NCBI GenBank assembly: GCA_964489835.1
Contig: CAZBBC010000001.1
Coordinates: forward strand, 1-64,000
Length of the DNA stretch: 64,000 nt
From: CAZBBC01 sp964489835
Lineage (GTDB): Bacteria; Calditrichota; Calditrichia; JAJRVZ01
Reading direction: 5' to 3'
The translations under genes were made by a program, and so were the position numbers. The notes beneath the pieces were generated by a model, which was not told the DNA's origin, did not search any database, and saw nothing but the letters and a program-made list of their open reading frames with translations. This document shows positions 1 through 8,012 of this stretch, piece by piece; position 1 is the first letter of the stretch, and every line of letters begins with the position of its first letter.

Positions 1-31
1 ATCATCAAAACACTTTTTAATAAGTATTTTA

Positions 32-703
32 TCATTGTATGCCCATTATAAAAAAATATACCATCCATTGTAAAAACAATATTACTGTCCAAACACAAAA
101 CACGAGTAAAGCAGTATCAATTTTTTTAATTTTACCGGTTTTTATAAGCCCACAGTACAAGATTATTCCCCATAATAACTCGAAAATAGAACATTGATTA
201 AAAACAGCTATCGAGGATTCCGGATATTGGCTAGAGTTAATCAGCGACCCAACAGAGAACGGTTTGATCTTGAATAATTCCCCGGATAGCTCGTTTATCG
301 GAGTCCAATAGATCCACAAGACATGCAAGATCCGGCTAATTATTAATGCTATGGAGGCATACATAACTATTCGAAATATATATTTAAATGGTATTTCAAT
401 AAATCGAAGTAGCAGAGGTAGTTGCAGAAGAAAGGTCTCAACCACATATTTAATTAACAGGACCAGGGGTATTCCCAGCAGACTCCACACAGAGAATCGG
501 TTAAGTTTATCGATAAACTTATCGATTCTGCCTAATTCCATTTGCTCGGAAAAAATGTGATAGTAAATCTCCCGTGTGAATACAAACTCATTTGCCAGAA
601 ATGAAATCATGAAATTCATGATTGATAGAAAAAAGAAGATTTGCCAGTTGGGAAAATATTCATCATTGGGAAATATATATTTTATGTATGATTGGTTTTC
701 CAT
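32..703 (-). CDS. Polytopic membrane protein of unknown function
   Basis: A 223-residue protein I do not recognise. By eye it has about five hydrophobic segments (near residues 20-40, 70-95, 108-130, 170-190 and 198-220), separated by a charged loop around 45-65 and a polar loop around 135-170, so it should sit in the inner membrane. No catalytic motif stands out. The ATG lies only 3 bases after the stop of the transposase-like gene on the same strand, so it is probably read from the same transcript. No strong Shine-Dalgarno sequence is visible before the start, which fits translational coupling. A Yip1-like or other small integral membrane family is possible but cannot be shown by eye. Confidence 0.6.
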   Translation of the reverse strand: MENQSYIKYIFPNDEYFPNWQIFFFLSIMNFMISFLANEFVFTREIYYHIFSEQMELGRIDKFIDKLNRFSVWSLLGIPLVLLIKYVVETFLLQLPLLLRFIEIPFKYIFRIVMYASIALIISRILHVLWIYWTPINELSGELFKIKPFSVGSLINSSQYPESSIAVFNQCSIFELLWGIILYCGLIKTGKIKKIDTALLVFCVWTVILFLQWMVYFFIMGIQ

Positions 704-706
704 TAT

Positions 707-1087
707 TTAAGAGACTTTTTTACGATGATGTTCTTCCTGCTTTTTTATATAATCCCGAACCTGATTGATGGCCGATTGACCAACAGAGATGGCTGTATAA
801 TCTTCCTGCCAATGAAATTCAAGTTTTGCCAGGTGACGCTTGGAAAGCCACAACATAGATTCTTCTCTAAGCAAATTAACAACCTGTGAAATTGACTGAT
901 GGGCCTTCAGCGATATCAAAGTGTGAATATGATCCGTTGAGCCATCAATAAGATCAAGATGGATTCCATTGTTTTTTGCATTTTCCCGGATATGATTTAC
1001 AATTTTTATTTTAAGTTTATCCTCCATTAACGGATTATGATTTTTTGTGGCCCAAACAAGATGAACCCAAATTCTGATATAAGACAT
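707..1087 (-). CDS. IS200/IS605-like Y1 (HUH) transposase, C-terminally short
   Basis: The protein belongs to the Y1 transposase (TnpA / REP-associated tyrosine transposase) superfamily, which nicks single-stranded DNA through a tyrosine. The metal-binding HUH motif reads DHIHTLISL, and the catalytic tyrosine lies in QVRDYIKKQEEHH near the end. The ATG at 1087 is preferred over one at 1117 because it has GAAAGG just upstream and begins with the usual MSYIRIWVHLVWAT. From memory, relatives with this QEEHHRK block continue for roughly 20 more residues ending in an ERY-type motif; here a stop follows HHRKKVS directly, so the C terminus looks lost. No IS ends are obvious. It sits between the exporter and the membrane protein on the same strand. 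Confidence 0.82.
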   Translation of the reverse strand: MSYIRIWVHLVWATKNHNPLMEDKLKIKIVNHIRENAKNNGIHLDLIDGSTDHIHTLISLKAHQSISQVVNLLREESMLWLSKRHLAKLEFHWQEDYTAISVGQSAINQVRDYIKKQEEHHRKKVS

Positions 1088-1187
1088 TATCAAACCTTTC
1101 ATTCTTCGATGAGACATATTCGGAGAGCAGTTTTCCTCTTCCGGTAACTCAATTTTTAATAACTTCTCTTTACAGAGATTCTTCCAT

Positions 1188-3389
1188 TCATTTCATTCGA
1201 ACTCCATCCTGTATTCTTTTATGCATTCTAAAAACAGAATGGAAATATCCGCTTTCCCGGAGCAACATAGCAGGACTTCCCTTTTGAATGATATCACCAT
1301 CTTTTATCACATAGAGAAATTCCGTTTTCATTATAATTCTGAGATTATGTGTGCATATTAAGACTGCATGACAACGCACATATTTTAACAGAATGGCAAA
1401 GATTAAATTTTCAATTTCCATATCAATTGAATTTAATCCTTCATCAATAATTAATATTCGGGGGAAATCATACAGTGCCCGGGCTAATCCCAACATTTGT
1501 TTTTCACCACCAGATAGACGGCGGATATCTTCTCCAATATGTGTCTGCACACCGTTTTCAAACCTGTTGAAAAACTCTGTAAATGAATACCTTTCCATTA
1601 ACATCGTCAGTTCTTCCAGAGAAGATATTGGACGTCCGAGTAATATATTTTCCGCCAGTGTTCCGTTAAACACCTTTATTTCTTGTGGAACAATTGCAAT
1701 GTTTTGTCTGTATTCCTGCAATTTTATATTATACACCGGTATCCCGTCCAGAGTTATCGTTCCTCCCTCGGGTTCGTATTTTCGCTGAATTAATTGAACC
1801 AGTGTACTTTTTCCAGCTCCACTTGGTCCCCAAAGTGATATTAGTTTACCTTTGGGTATCTTCATATCCACTCCTCTTAACAATTTCTTGTTCGCTGCCC
1901 AGGAAAATTTTACTCTTCTAACATTTAATAATTCACTCATTATAAAAGACTGTTTCCCGGTATCTTTTTCCTTTTCAATCAATCGTAATTCCATAAGACG
2001 ACGTATTGCAACCAATGCCCCCTGCAATGATATATTTACATCAATTGATCTGTTAACAGCGGGAATAAGATATGAAAGCAGTGAATAACAGGCGATCATT
2101 TCACCCACCTGCATTGTTCCCCTACTGATTGACAATGCCCCCAAAATCAGAATAGCAATCATTATCATTGAACTGGATATTTCTGCGATAAACGAAAGAC
2201 GCGTCCGCGTAAACCCGAGCATTTCAATACTATCCTGAAAAAGACGAAATATAAGCTTATTTGATTTTGAGAATGATTCAGAAGCATTAAAACTAAGGAT
2301 ATCATCCATCCCTTCAAGACTATCTATATACACAGACTCAACCTTGGCAAATCCTTTCATTACATCATTTTGCTGCCTTTTAAGCGATTTAGAATGAATG
2401 ATTAAAACGGAGAAATAGATAGGGAAAAAACCAAGTACGACCCAACCCAAAAGAGAAGAGAAATAGAACATTGATAGAAGAGAACCTATTATAACTGACA
2501 GATCGATGAAGCTCCAACTGATTAGACGTAAAATTGCTTGCTGGATTTTTATAATATCATGAATTCGGGCTGTAATATCACCTTTTTTACGTGAGTCAAA
2601 AAACTTTTTGGGCAGTTTAAATAAATGTTCTAAAAAATCAGCATTAATCGCTATACTCAGACGCTTGTTTACAATAACCAGAAATTTTTCCCGCAAATAA
2701 CCGGCGCTCGCTTTCAGAAACAGTAAAATGAGTAAAAATCCTCCCGTATATCCAATCTTCGTTAAATTATGTTTCGGAATAAAGTCATCGATCAGACGCT
2801 GAATAAAAAATGCCGTTAACAATCCCAATAAAGTATAAACCGTTCCGAGAAACAGTGCCTGATAAATCCAGACACTTTCTTCCTTAACATAGGACCGGAT
2901 CCAGGTGATCCAGCTTTTAGGTGCCCGATAGTATAGTTCTGTATCCGGTTTTAACAGTAACACAATTTTTGACTTCCAGATCGTTTCAAATTTATCCCGG
3001 GTTAATACCACCAGTCCTTTGGCAGGATCACCAAGCGTGACCTTGTTTTTATCTATTTTATATACCACCATAAAGTGCTGTAAACGATTGTTCATAATCA
3101 CATGGGCAATACACGGCAGTTTTTCATTGATCAAAGATTCATAGTCCCCCCTCGCTCCCTGTGCTTTAAAACCAAGCTTTTCTGCGGCGAAGACCATATC
3201 CAGCATTGTCGTGCCCTCCATCGTTGTTCGGCAGAGTTCCCGTACATGCACCAGGTGATCATTACCGCCATGGTATTTCAATACCGCCAGTAATGCCGCC
3301 GGGCCGCAATCTGTTTTTTCATACTGCCGGATCACCGGGTATCTTGATCGGATAATATTTTTCAGTTTTATCAACATCATTTTCCGCAT
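1188..3389 (-). CDS. Peptidase C39-containing ABC exporter (bacteriocin/peptide secretion type)
   Basis: A 733-residue half-transporter with three parts. An N-terminal C39 cysteine peptidase carries Gln22, Cys28 (in DCGPAALL), His105 and Asp121, the complete catalytic set that cleaves double-glycine leader peptides. A six-helix membrane domain follows at about 160-470. The C-terminal ATPase has Walker A GPSGAGKST, signature LSGGEKQMLGLARAL and Walker B RILIIDEG. Such proteins cleave and export small peptides across the inner membrane as dimers. Length and order are normal for the family. No HlyD-type periplasmic adaptor and no recognisable GG-leader substrate gene lies nearby. The ATG at 3389 has only a weak ribosome-binding site and an in-frame stop directly upstream; a better site serves a small overlapping ORF (3319-3399). 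The start could also be at Met4 or Met5. Confidence 0.93.
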   Translation of the reverse strand: MRKMMLIKLKNIIRSRYPVIRQYEKTDCGPAALLAVLKYHGGNDHLVHVRELCRTTMEGTTMLDMVFAAEKLGFKAQGARGDYESLINEKLPCIAHVIMNNRLQHFMVVYKIDKNKVTLGDPAKGLVVLTRDKFETIWKSKIVLLLKPDTELYYRAPKSWITWIRSYVKEESVWIYQALFLGTVYTLLGLLTAFFIQRLIDDFIPKHNLTKIGYTGGFLLILLFLKASAGYLREKFLVIVNKRLSIAINADFLEHLFKLPKKFFDSRKKGDITARIHDIIKIQQAILRLISWSFIDLSVIIGSLLSMFYFSSLLGWVVLGFFPIYFSVLIIHSKSLKRQQNDVMKGFAKVESVYIDSLEGMDDILSFNASESFSKSNKLIFRLFQDSIEMLGFTRTRLSFIAEISSSMIMIAILILGALSISRGTMQVGEMIACYSLLSYLIPAVNRSIDVNISLQGALVAIRRLMELRLIEKEKDTGKQSFIMSELLNVRRVKFSWAANKKLLRGVDMKIPKGKLISLWGPSGAGKSTLVQLIQRKYEPEGGTITLDGIPVYNIKLQEYRQNIAIVPQEIKVFNGTLAENILLGRPISSLEELTMLMERYSFTEFFNRFENGVQTHIGEDIRRLSGGEKQMLGLARALYDFPRILIIDEGLNSIDMEIENLIFAILLKYVRCHAVLICTHNLRIIMKTEFLYVIKDGDIIQKGSPAMLLRESGYFHSVFRMHKRIQDGVRMK

Positions 3390-3399
3390 TAACTTTCAT
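3319..3399 (-). CDS. Possible 26-residue leader ORF overlapping the exporter start
   Basis: The ATG at 3399 has a good Shine-Dalgarno (GGAGAC) 8 bases upstream, better than that of the exporter, whose own ATG lies 10 bases further on in another frame. Translation gives a hydrophilic 26-mer starting MKVNAENDVDKTEKYYPIK and ending in TGA within the C39 domain of the exporter. It has no double-glycine site or hydrophobic core, so it does not look like an exported bacteriocin. It could be a coupling ORF that loads ribosomes for the exporter, or chance. Confidence 0.3.
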   Translation of the reverse strand: MKVNAENDVDKTEKYYPIKIPGDPAV

Positions 3400-3852
3400 T
3401 TTTAAATTGTCTCCAATTAACGGTATACGAAAACCATGCCAATTTCTTTGTCCAAACCAGAGAGGTATTTAATGGAATGATTGATTGGTGATAAAGAATG
3501 GTGTCCCAGAGAGGCTTAATCCCATATTCAAAAATATTTTTCTTCTGACACTCTAAAAGTAAATAAAAAAATTGTATTATTAATCGCCCTGAAAATGAAC
3601 ATGAAAAAGCACAGTTGTGTTTTCCTATGGATCGATACTAACCCCGAAATTTAGAAATTGTGTAAAAATCATAAATCAACCTCAGATTTACACGACAGGA
3701 CTGAAGGATTACCCAAGCACGCCAGGTTTTTAACCCTAAAAACTGAATATCAAAATTATTGTAATATTGATATAATTGACTATATTATTTCAGGTCTGTA
3801 AGAATTATTTACTAACACAGAATTGAACATCGTTAGGTGCCTTCATATCAAT
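3400..3852. other. Intergenic region between divergent exporter and L,D-transpeptidase genes
   Basis: About 450 AT-rich bases that must hold the divergent promoters of the exporter (minus) and the L,D-transpeptidase-like gene (plus). I checked both strands for a short ORF with a GG-type leader and saw only 15-25 codon ORFs without ribosome-binding sites. I see no RNA gene or long repeat. Confidence 0.5.
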
Positions 3853-4902
3853 ATGAAAAATATAGCTATACTCACTATCCTTTTAATCTTGATCTCTCAG
3901 GTTTTTTCACAAAAAAGGAAAGACTTAATCTGGGAATACAACAAATTATTATCAAACGACTCTCACCTCGGAATTCTGCTCGATGGAAATATCAATGCTT
4001 TTACAAATCAAGAAATCGTCACTGTTCTTGATAGTGCCTGGGCCAAGAAAAAATCAATATTATTATTACAAATTCTTGGATATCTTGAAAATCCTGTTTG
4101 TGAATTAGCAATGTTTAGCGATTTTGAATTAAACAAGGCGCTTCAGCGGTTCAAACGTGAAAACAATCTATCCTCCGAAATCGTGATTGGTAACTCTATC
4201 AATCAAATCTTATTTGATCAGTATTTAAATTCGAATAATAAAAACCAGCTGCCATATCTTTTACGAAAAAATTCTCTTGAATATCAAGATCTTGATATTC
4301 TATTTGTAGTATATAAAAGTGAATTAGAATTTCAGGTTTGGGCAAAAAAGAGAACCATTAATTCTGCCTATATATTGATTGCATCCTATCCTATTACAGA
4401 TCCCACAGTCGCTAAACTTGGTCCAAAATCAAGATTTGGAGATTCTTTAACACCTGAGGGGATTTATTCTGTTGATTTTTACTCCTCCTTTCGTTGGAGT
4501 GATTATTATTTAGCTTTTAGAGTATCCTATCCCAATAAATTTGATCATGCGAGAAGAGATTTTTGGAATGTTGGCGGTAAGGCGGGGGGTGATATTAATA
4601 TCCACGGTTGCTGTCTGTCCATCGGTTGCATACCGCTAGGCAATCCAGCAATAGAGGAAGTATTTTTTTTAGCCAGAACCAATCAAAGTAATGGCTCTGA
4701 TATCAGTATCATCATATTTCCCTTCAAATTCAACAACAAAGTCTTAAAAGATCATCATTATGGTGACTCACGAATTAAATCATGGAATAAGGATTTTTGG
4801 AATTCATTAGAAGATTTACATAAATATTTTAAAAAATATAACAAGATACCAGATTTTACTATAAATCATAATACCGGTTATTATATTTTAAACGGCATCT
4901 AA
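3853..4902 (+). CDS. Secreted L,D-transpeptidase (YkuD/YafK-like) with peptidoglycan-binding-like segment
   Basis: The ATG at 3853 is chosen because it starts a clean signal peptide (MKNIAILTILLILISQVFS, then QKRK); a TTG at 3823 is possible but adds a non-signal extension. Residues around 85-118 (NKALQRFKRENNLSSEIVIG) resemble a PG_binding_1 helical repeat. The catalytic region contains INIHG followed by SIGCIPLGN, matching the His and Cys blocks of YkuD-family L,D-transpeptidases and especially the compact YafK-type spacing. These enzymes act in the periplasm, forming or cutting cross-links to diaminopimelate of peptidoglycan; YafK/DpaA cuts the lipoprotein link. Which reaction applies here is unknown. 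It is divergent from the C39 exporter, and base composition is very AT-rich compared with the next gene. Confidence 0.8.
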   Translation: MKNIAILTILLILISQVFSQKRKDLIWEYNKLLSNDSHLGILLDGNINAFTNQEIVTVLDSAWAKKKSILLLQILGYLENPVCELAMFSDFELNKALQRFKRENNLSSEIVIGNSINQILFDQYLNSNNKNQLPYLLRKNSLEYQDLDILFVVYKSELEFQVWAKKRTINSAYILIASYPITDPTVAKLGPKSRFGDSLTPEGIYSVDFYSSFRWSDYYLAFRVSYPNKFDHARRDFWNVGGKAGGDINIHGCCLSIGCIPLGNPAIEEVFFLARTNQSNGSDISIIIFPFKFNNKVLKDHHYGDSRIKSWNKDFWNSLEDLHKYFKKYNKIPDFTINHNTGYYILNGI

Positions 4903-4937
4903 CTAATTGTCCGGCCGTTAACCATTTTTGCTTGTCT

Positions 4938-5846
4938 ATGGAATACGCTAAGAAAAATCTGTATAAACAACCCCACGTCTTTCGCTGTGTACATGACGTG
5001 CACCGCCGTTTTCAATCGGAGCTTTCCCCTTTTTATATTCTAAATCAGAAAAAATGTTTTCCCGACGGCTGTGTCTATTTTCAATGGAAGTGCCGGCTGC
5101 TTGCTAAACATAAAAAGTGCTTCCGTGGTTTTTCGCAGGTGGGCAAAAAATGCTTTAACTGCCGCTATTTTTATGAGGAGAAAGACCATCAGTATCCGGA
5201 GTTGATGGAAAACGGCTGGGACCGATCCTCGTTTCTGGAAGCTTTTGAGGAATTTGAAGAATGGGTACAGGAACTGAAGGCCAAGCGGGTGCCCTGCGAG
5301 GGTACCGTGGCCGCGGTCGTTCCTGAGCTCTCCCTGAAACATCAGGGGGGCAAACAGCAGCTGCGGGCTTATGGATTCCTGATCCGGTTTGACGAAGGTT
5401 TTATCAATAATTGCCTGTTTGAGGATCCTTTTTATCTCTCCATCTCCTCCCAGACCCAGAACCAGCTGTTGATACGAAAAGATGATGTCCTAGAGTTTGA
5501 AGCCAATTTAAACATCGATCGGGGTCGCTTTAAATTTAACCGATCCGGAAAGTTTCAGTTCTATCAAAGAGGCGAAGAAAAAGCATTGCGAAGTACGGAT
5601 GTTCTGGCAGCCCTGAAAACCTATACCATCCAGGAAAACCAGCCGGAAAAGTGTCGACGCTGTCAACATGGGATCCTGGTCGACCGGGAATCGGCAACAC
5701 CCGGTCCCTCCCGGGCAACGGTCTGTTTACAAGGTATTGCCGATTACCGCTATTGCACGGTAAATGTCAATACAGAAGATCCCAACGGCCATGAGTCTTG
5801 CATTAATGCCCAATGGGGCAATAAAAAATGTTACCATGTATTATAA
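4938..5846 (+). CDS. Cysteine-rich protein of unknown function
   Basis: A 302-residue soluble protein I do not recognise, with 15 cysteines from an ATG at 4938 (a TTG six bases earlier is possible; neither has a clear ribosome-binding site). Cysteines cluster at residues 17, 40, 45, 52, 61, 72 and 75, and again at 239, 242, 263, 273, 288 and 298. The second cluster begins C-x2-C (KCRRC), resembling a metal ribbon or Fe-S ligand set. The middle (about 120-215) alternates hydrophobic and polar residues like a small beta-barrel or OB-type domain. There is no signal peptide or membrane segment. The gene is visibly more GC-rich than the AT-rich gene before it, which may point to separate origins. 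Role in metal binding is inference. Confidence 0.65.
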   Translation: MEYAKKNLYKQPHVFRCVHDVHRRFQSELSPFYILNQKKCFPDGCVYFQWKCRLLAKHKKCFRGFSQVGKKCFNCRYFYEEKDHQYPELMENGWDRSSFLEAFEEFEEWVQELKAKRVPCEGTVAAVVPELSLKHQGGKQQLRAYGFLIRFDEGFINNCLFEDPFYLSISSQTQNQLLIRKDDVLEFEANLNIDRGRFKFNRSGKFQFYQRGEEKALRSTDVLAALKTYTIQENQPEKCRRCQHGILVDRESATPGPSRATVCLQGIADYRYCTVNVNTEDPNGHESCINAQWGNKKCYHVL

Positions 5847-5906
5847 ATAAATGATGGTTATATTGATGTAATTGGTCGGGAATAAACAATATTATAATAC
5901 CGGATA

Positions 5907-5934
5907 GTAGAGAGGTTGCATGCAACCTCTCTAC
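5907..5934. repeat. Perfect 28-bp palindrome, REP-like
   Basis: The 14-base arm GTAGAGAGGTTGCA is followed immediately by its exact reverse complement. The run ATTTTTTAAT follows on the plus strand, so the element could also act as terminator for the cysteine-rich gene. A related copy lies at 6622-6649, on the other side of the DUF2085 gene. The GTAGAGA...GCATGC...TCTCTAC type resembles intergenic palindromes I recall from other bacteria. Confidence 0.85.
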
Positions 5935-6034
5935 ATTTTTTAATATTATCATTTTTTATTTAAATTCAATAAAAATATCTTTGTGTTCTTTGTGTGCTTC
6001 ATTTTTTATAGATAAATCAGATTAAATTATCATC

Positions 6035-6559
6035 ATGACAAGCGAATTAAATAAAAAAATTGTTCTGTCTATGAGCCTGGGATTGATGTTCTGGCTGGCG
6101 GGAATTATTTTCACCCCGGTTCTGGCCGCTGCCGGTCATCCTCTTTCACATAAACTGGCCGCCTTTGCCTATTTCTTTTATCAACCAGTCTGCCACCAGA
6201 TTCCGGGCCGGTCATTCTGGGTCGGTGATTTTACCATGGCCGTCTGTATCCGCTGTTTTTCTTTCTATTTCGGCGGATTTTGTACCTTGTTGTTTTTTCT
6301 CTTTCGAAAAAAAATTTGCTTGTGGAAAATTTCCACCTATGTCCTTTTAATGATACCGGCGGTTGTAGATTTTCTGTTGGAAAAATTTGATTTATATACC
6401 AATATTATCGGTCTGAGGTTTTTCACCGGCTTTATGTTCGGTATTGCCCTGTTTCACCTGCTGATTCTCTCTGTTGCCGTCCGGGATCAGAAGACGATTG
6501 ATAAAAATTCTAAAACTCTAAATTTAACCGTCAGCGTTTTACAGGATAATAAATTTTGA
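6035..6559 (+). CDS. DUF2085 family membrane protein
   Basis: A 174-residue membrane protein with three to four hydrophobic segments. It carries the family's hallmark: Cys53-His54 in PVCHQIPGRSFW and a Cys71-x2-Cys74 pair in MAVCIRCFSFYFGG. DUF2085 proteins are small inner-membrane proteins of unknown function; the conserved Cys/His residues suggest metal or redox chemistry, but that is inference. No strong ribosome-binding site is visible. It lies between two related palindromes and is followed by another small membrane protein, so the two may act together, though each has its own upstream gap. Confidence 0.85.
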   Translation: MTSELNKKIVLSMSLGLMFWLAGIIFTPVLAAAGHPLSHKLAAFAYFFYQPVCHQIPGRSFWVGDFTMAVCIRCFSFYFGGFCTLLFFLFRKKICLWKISTYVLLMIPAVVDFLLEKFDLYTNIIGLRFFTGFMFGIALFHLLILSVAVRDQKTIDKNSKTLNLTVSVLQDNKF

Positions 6560-6593
6560 TAATTAATTGACGTCGGATGCATAATTTTTTTTT

Positions 6594-6667
6594 AACCACA
6601 AAGGACACAAATGCTAGAATCGTAGAGACGTAGCATGCTACATCTCTACTTTGTGTGCTTTGTGGTT
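6594..6667. repeat. 74-bp fold-back element with nested palindromes
   Basis: Outer arms AACCACAAAGGACACAAA (6594-6611) and its reverse complement with one mismatch (6650-6667) enclose an inner 28-bp palindrome at 6622-6649, whose arms GTAGAGACGTAGCA/TGCTACATCTCTAC differ at one position. The inner part matches the palindrome at 5907-5934 in design. The outer CACAAAG-type arms recur in another fold-back at 11286-11396. The element fills the gap upstream of the next gene. Confidence 0.85.
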
Positions 6668-6706
6668 AAAACAATTCAACTGATCAGGAAAAACAGGGTG
6701 TAAAAT

Positions 6707-7195
6707 ATGGATAATCAAAGAATTATTACTGCCGGATTTATCGGCGGGCTTGTGGCCGGTGCACTTAATTCAATACCGTTTTTAAATTTTATCAATTGTT
6801 TCTGCTGTCTGGGTATTATGCTGGGCGGTCTGGTTGCGCTTGTTTATTATGATAAAACCTTTTCTGTACCGGAATATATCAGTCCGGCCGCTGCCGTGAC
6901 CGTCGGGATCGCGGCCGGCCTGTTTGGTGCTTTTATATCCCTGTTTATGGACTGGGTTATTTATATTAACTTTGGCCACTGGGAAATTGAATTTATGCAG
7001 CGAATTTTTGAAAATATGGAAGAAGTGCCGCCGGTGTTGGAAGAAGTTATGTACGAACTGGAAAAAGAACTTCAATCCGGATTCATATGGGGATCTATCC
7101 TTTTTCGTAACCTGATCATTATGCCTGTTTTTTGCCTGATCGGTGCACTGATCACCCGGGTGGTTATCAACAAAAACCGACAGCCACTGGTTTAA
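6707..7195 (+). CDS. Four-helix membrane protein of unknown function
   Basis: A 162-residue protein with hydrophobic, glycine-rich segments near residues 7-25, 28-47, 60-85 and 133-153. A charged, mostly acidic loop (about 95-125) lies between the third and fourth. The second segment contains a Cys-Cys pair (FCCLG). The pattern resembles small DUF-type integral membrane proteins of the Gly-rich paired-helix kind; I cannot name the family. Its stop overlaps the stop of the convergent NTPase gene by three bases, so the two transcripts run into each other. Confidence 0.7.
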   Translation: MDNQRIITAGFIGGLVAGALNSIPFLNFINCFCCLGIMLGGLVALVYYDKTFSVPEYISPAAAVTVGIAAGLFGAFISLFMDWVIYINFGHWEIEFMQRIFENMEEVPPVLEEVMYELEKELQSGFIWGSILFRNLIIMPVFCLIGALITRVVINKNRQPLV

Positions 7196-7716
7196 GGATG
7201 CGGTTTTGAAAGTTCAACCAAAACCTCTTTCCATAGCGACTCCCTGTTTTTCAGGGTCATTTGCAGGAGAGAAATGTCCTTACGCTTTTTAAGCTGTAAG
7301 GTCTTAAGAACATCCATCGAAGCCAGTGTGGCTATTAATGGAATATCGGAATCCATAACTTCCAGAATCTTTTGACGGAATAAAGCGGATAGACATTCCA
7401 TGGTACTAATTTCATCAATTAAAAAAAGTTCGACTTCCTTACTGGTCACCAGCTGCCTGGAAATGAACTTTTCAAAACCATCCAGATTTAACCCAAAGGC
7501 CCCGAAACGGTCCGGTCCGACAATATGACTATGGGCAAGAATCAACTCCCGAAAGTCGAATGAACTGAGACGATATCCTCGGAGTAATTTATTTTCGTGG
7601 ACTGGTTCCTTATAAAATCCGCGAATTACCAGAGAGGTTAAGTCACGATGCAAATGGGAAATCAATGAGGTTTTTCCGATGCCTGGAGCACCGGTGATAA
7701 GGACGTTTTGAGGCAT
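7192..7716 (-). CDS. THEP1-type nucleoside-triphosphatase
   Basis: A 174-residue P-loop protein matching the NTPase THEP1 (DUF265) family in length and layout. Walker A is GAPGIGKTS at residues 9-17 and Walker B is LFLIDEIS near residue 100; the stretch RGFYKEPVHENKLLRGYRL fits the family's conserved region after the P-loop. Characterised THEP1 proteins hydrolyse ATP and GTP slowly in vitro, and their biological role is unsettled. The protein should be cytosolic. It is convergent with and overlaps the upstream membrane protein gene at the stop codons. No partner gene is evident. Confidence 0.88.
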   Translation of the reverse strand: MPQNVLITGAPGIGKTSLISHLHRDLTSLVIRGFYKEPVHENKLLRGYRLSSFDFRELILAHSHIVGPDRFGAFGLNLDGFEKFISRQLVTSKEVELFLIDEISTMECLSALFRQKILEVMDSDIPLIATLASMDVLKTLQLKKRKDISLLQMTLKNRESLWKEVLVELSKPHP

Positions 7717-7948
7717 AAACGATTATTTTTTATTCGTGGTTTACTAAATTTTATTACCTTCATCAACGATAGAGCGAATTAAGATTAATTAATAAAATAT
7801 TAAAGCGCAAGTAGATAATGTATCCTATGAAATCAACGACCTATACCCACCGGGTGGCTGTTAATGCTTTTCTGATTTTTTATTATAATATTATTTATCC
7901 GAATATATTCATAGCGCTGTCGTTGGCTGCAATCAAAAAAAGAATTTG

Positions 7949-7967
7949 TCCACGGATTATCCGTGGA
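7949..7967. repeat. REP-like hairpin (TCCACGGA-TTA-TCCGTGGA)
   Basis: Exact 8-base arms with a TTA loop. Variants of the same core appear at 18277-18293 (plus orientation) and 46859-46881 (inverted). In the flank, TTGGCTGCAA at 7923 is shared in inverted orientation with the 18.4-kb repeat cluster. The roughly 300 bases between the NTPase and the LiaF-like gene otherwise hold no supported gene; a 49-codon ORF (7818-7967) runs into the hairpin and is probably chance. Confidence 0.75.
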
Positions 7968-8012
7968 TAATAAACCCTGCTGCTTTGCAAGAGAGTTCTC
8001 CCAATACGCATA

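Noticed and set aside
3400..3852. Search for a GG-leader bacteriocin gene near the C39 exporter
   Set aside because: Short ORFs on both strands lack ribosome-binding sites and a GG motif; no candidate worth annotating.
5040..5342. Minus-strand ORF within the cysteine-rich gene
   Set aside because: A shadow of the plus-strand gene; the plus frame has the cysteine clusters and is longer, and the minus frame has no motif.
7818..7967. A 49-codon plus-strand ORF between the NTPase and LiaF-like genes
   Set aside because: No clear ribosome-binding site, ends inside a REP-like hairpin and has no recognisable motif; probably chance.
7949..7967. CRISPR repeat candidate
   Set aside because: Copies are widely separated, not regularly spaced, and no Cas genes are present.
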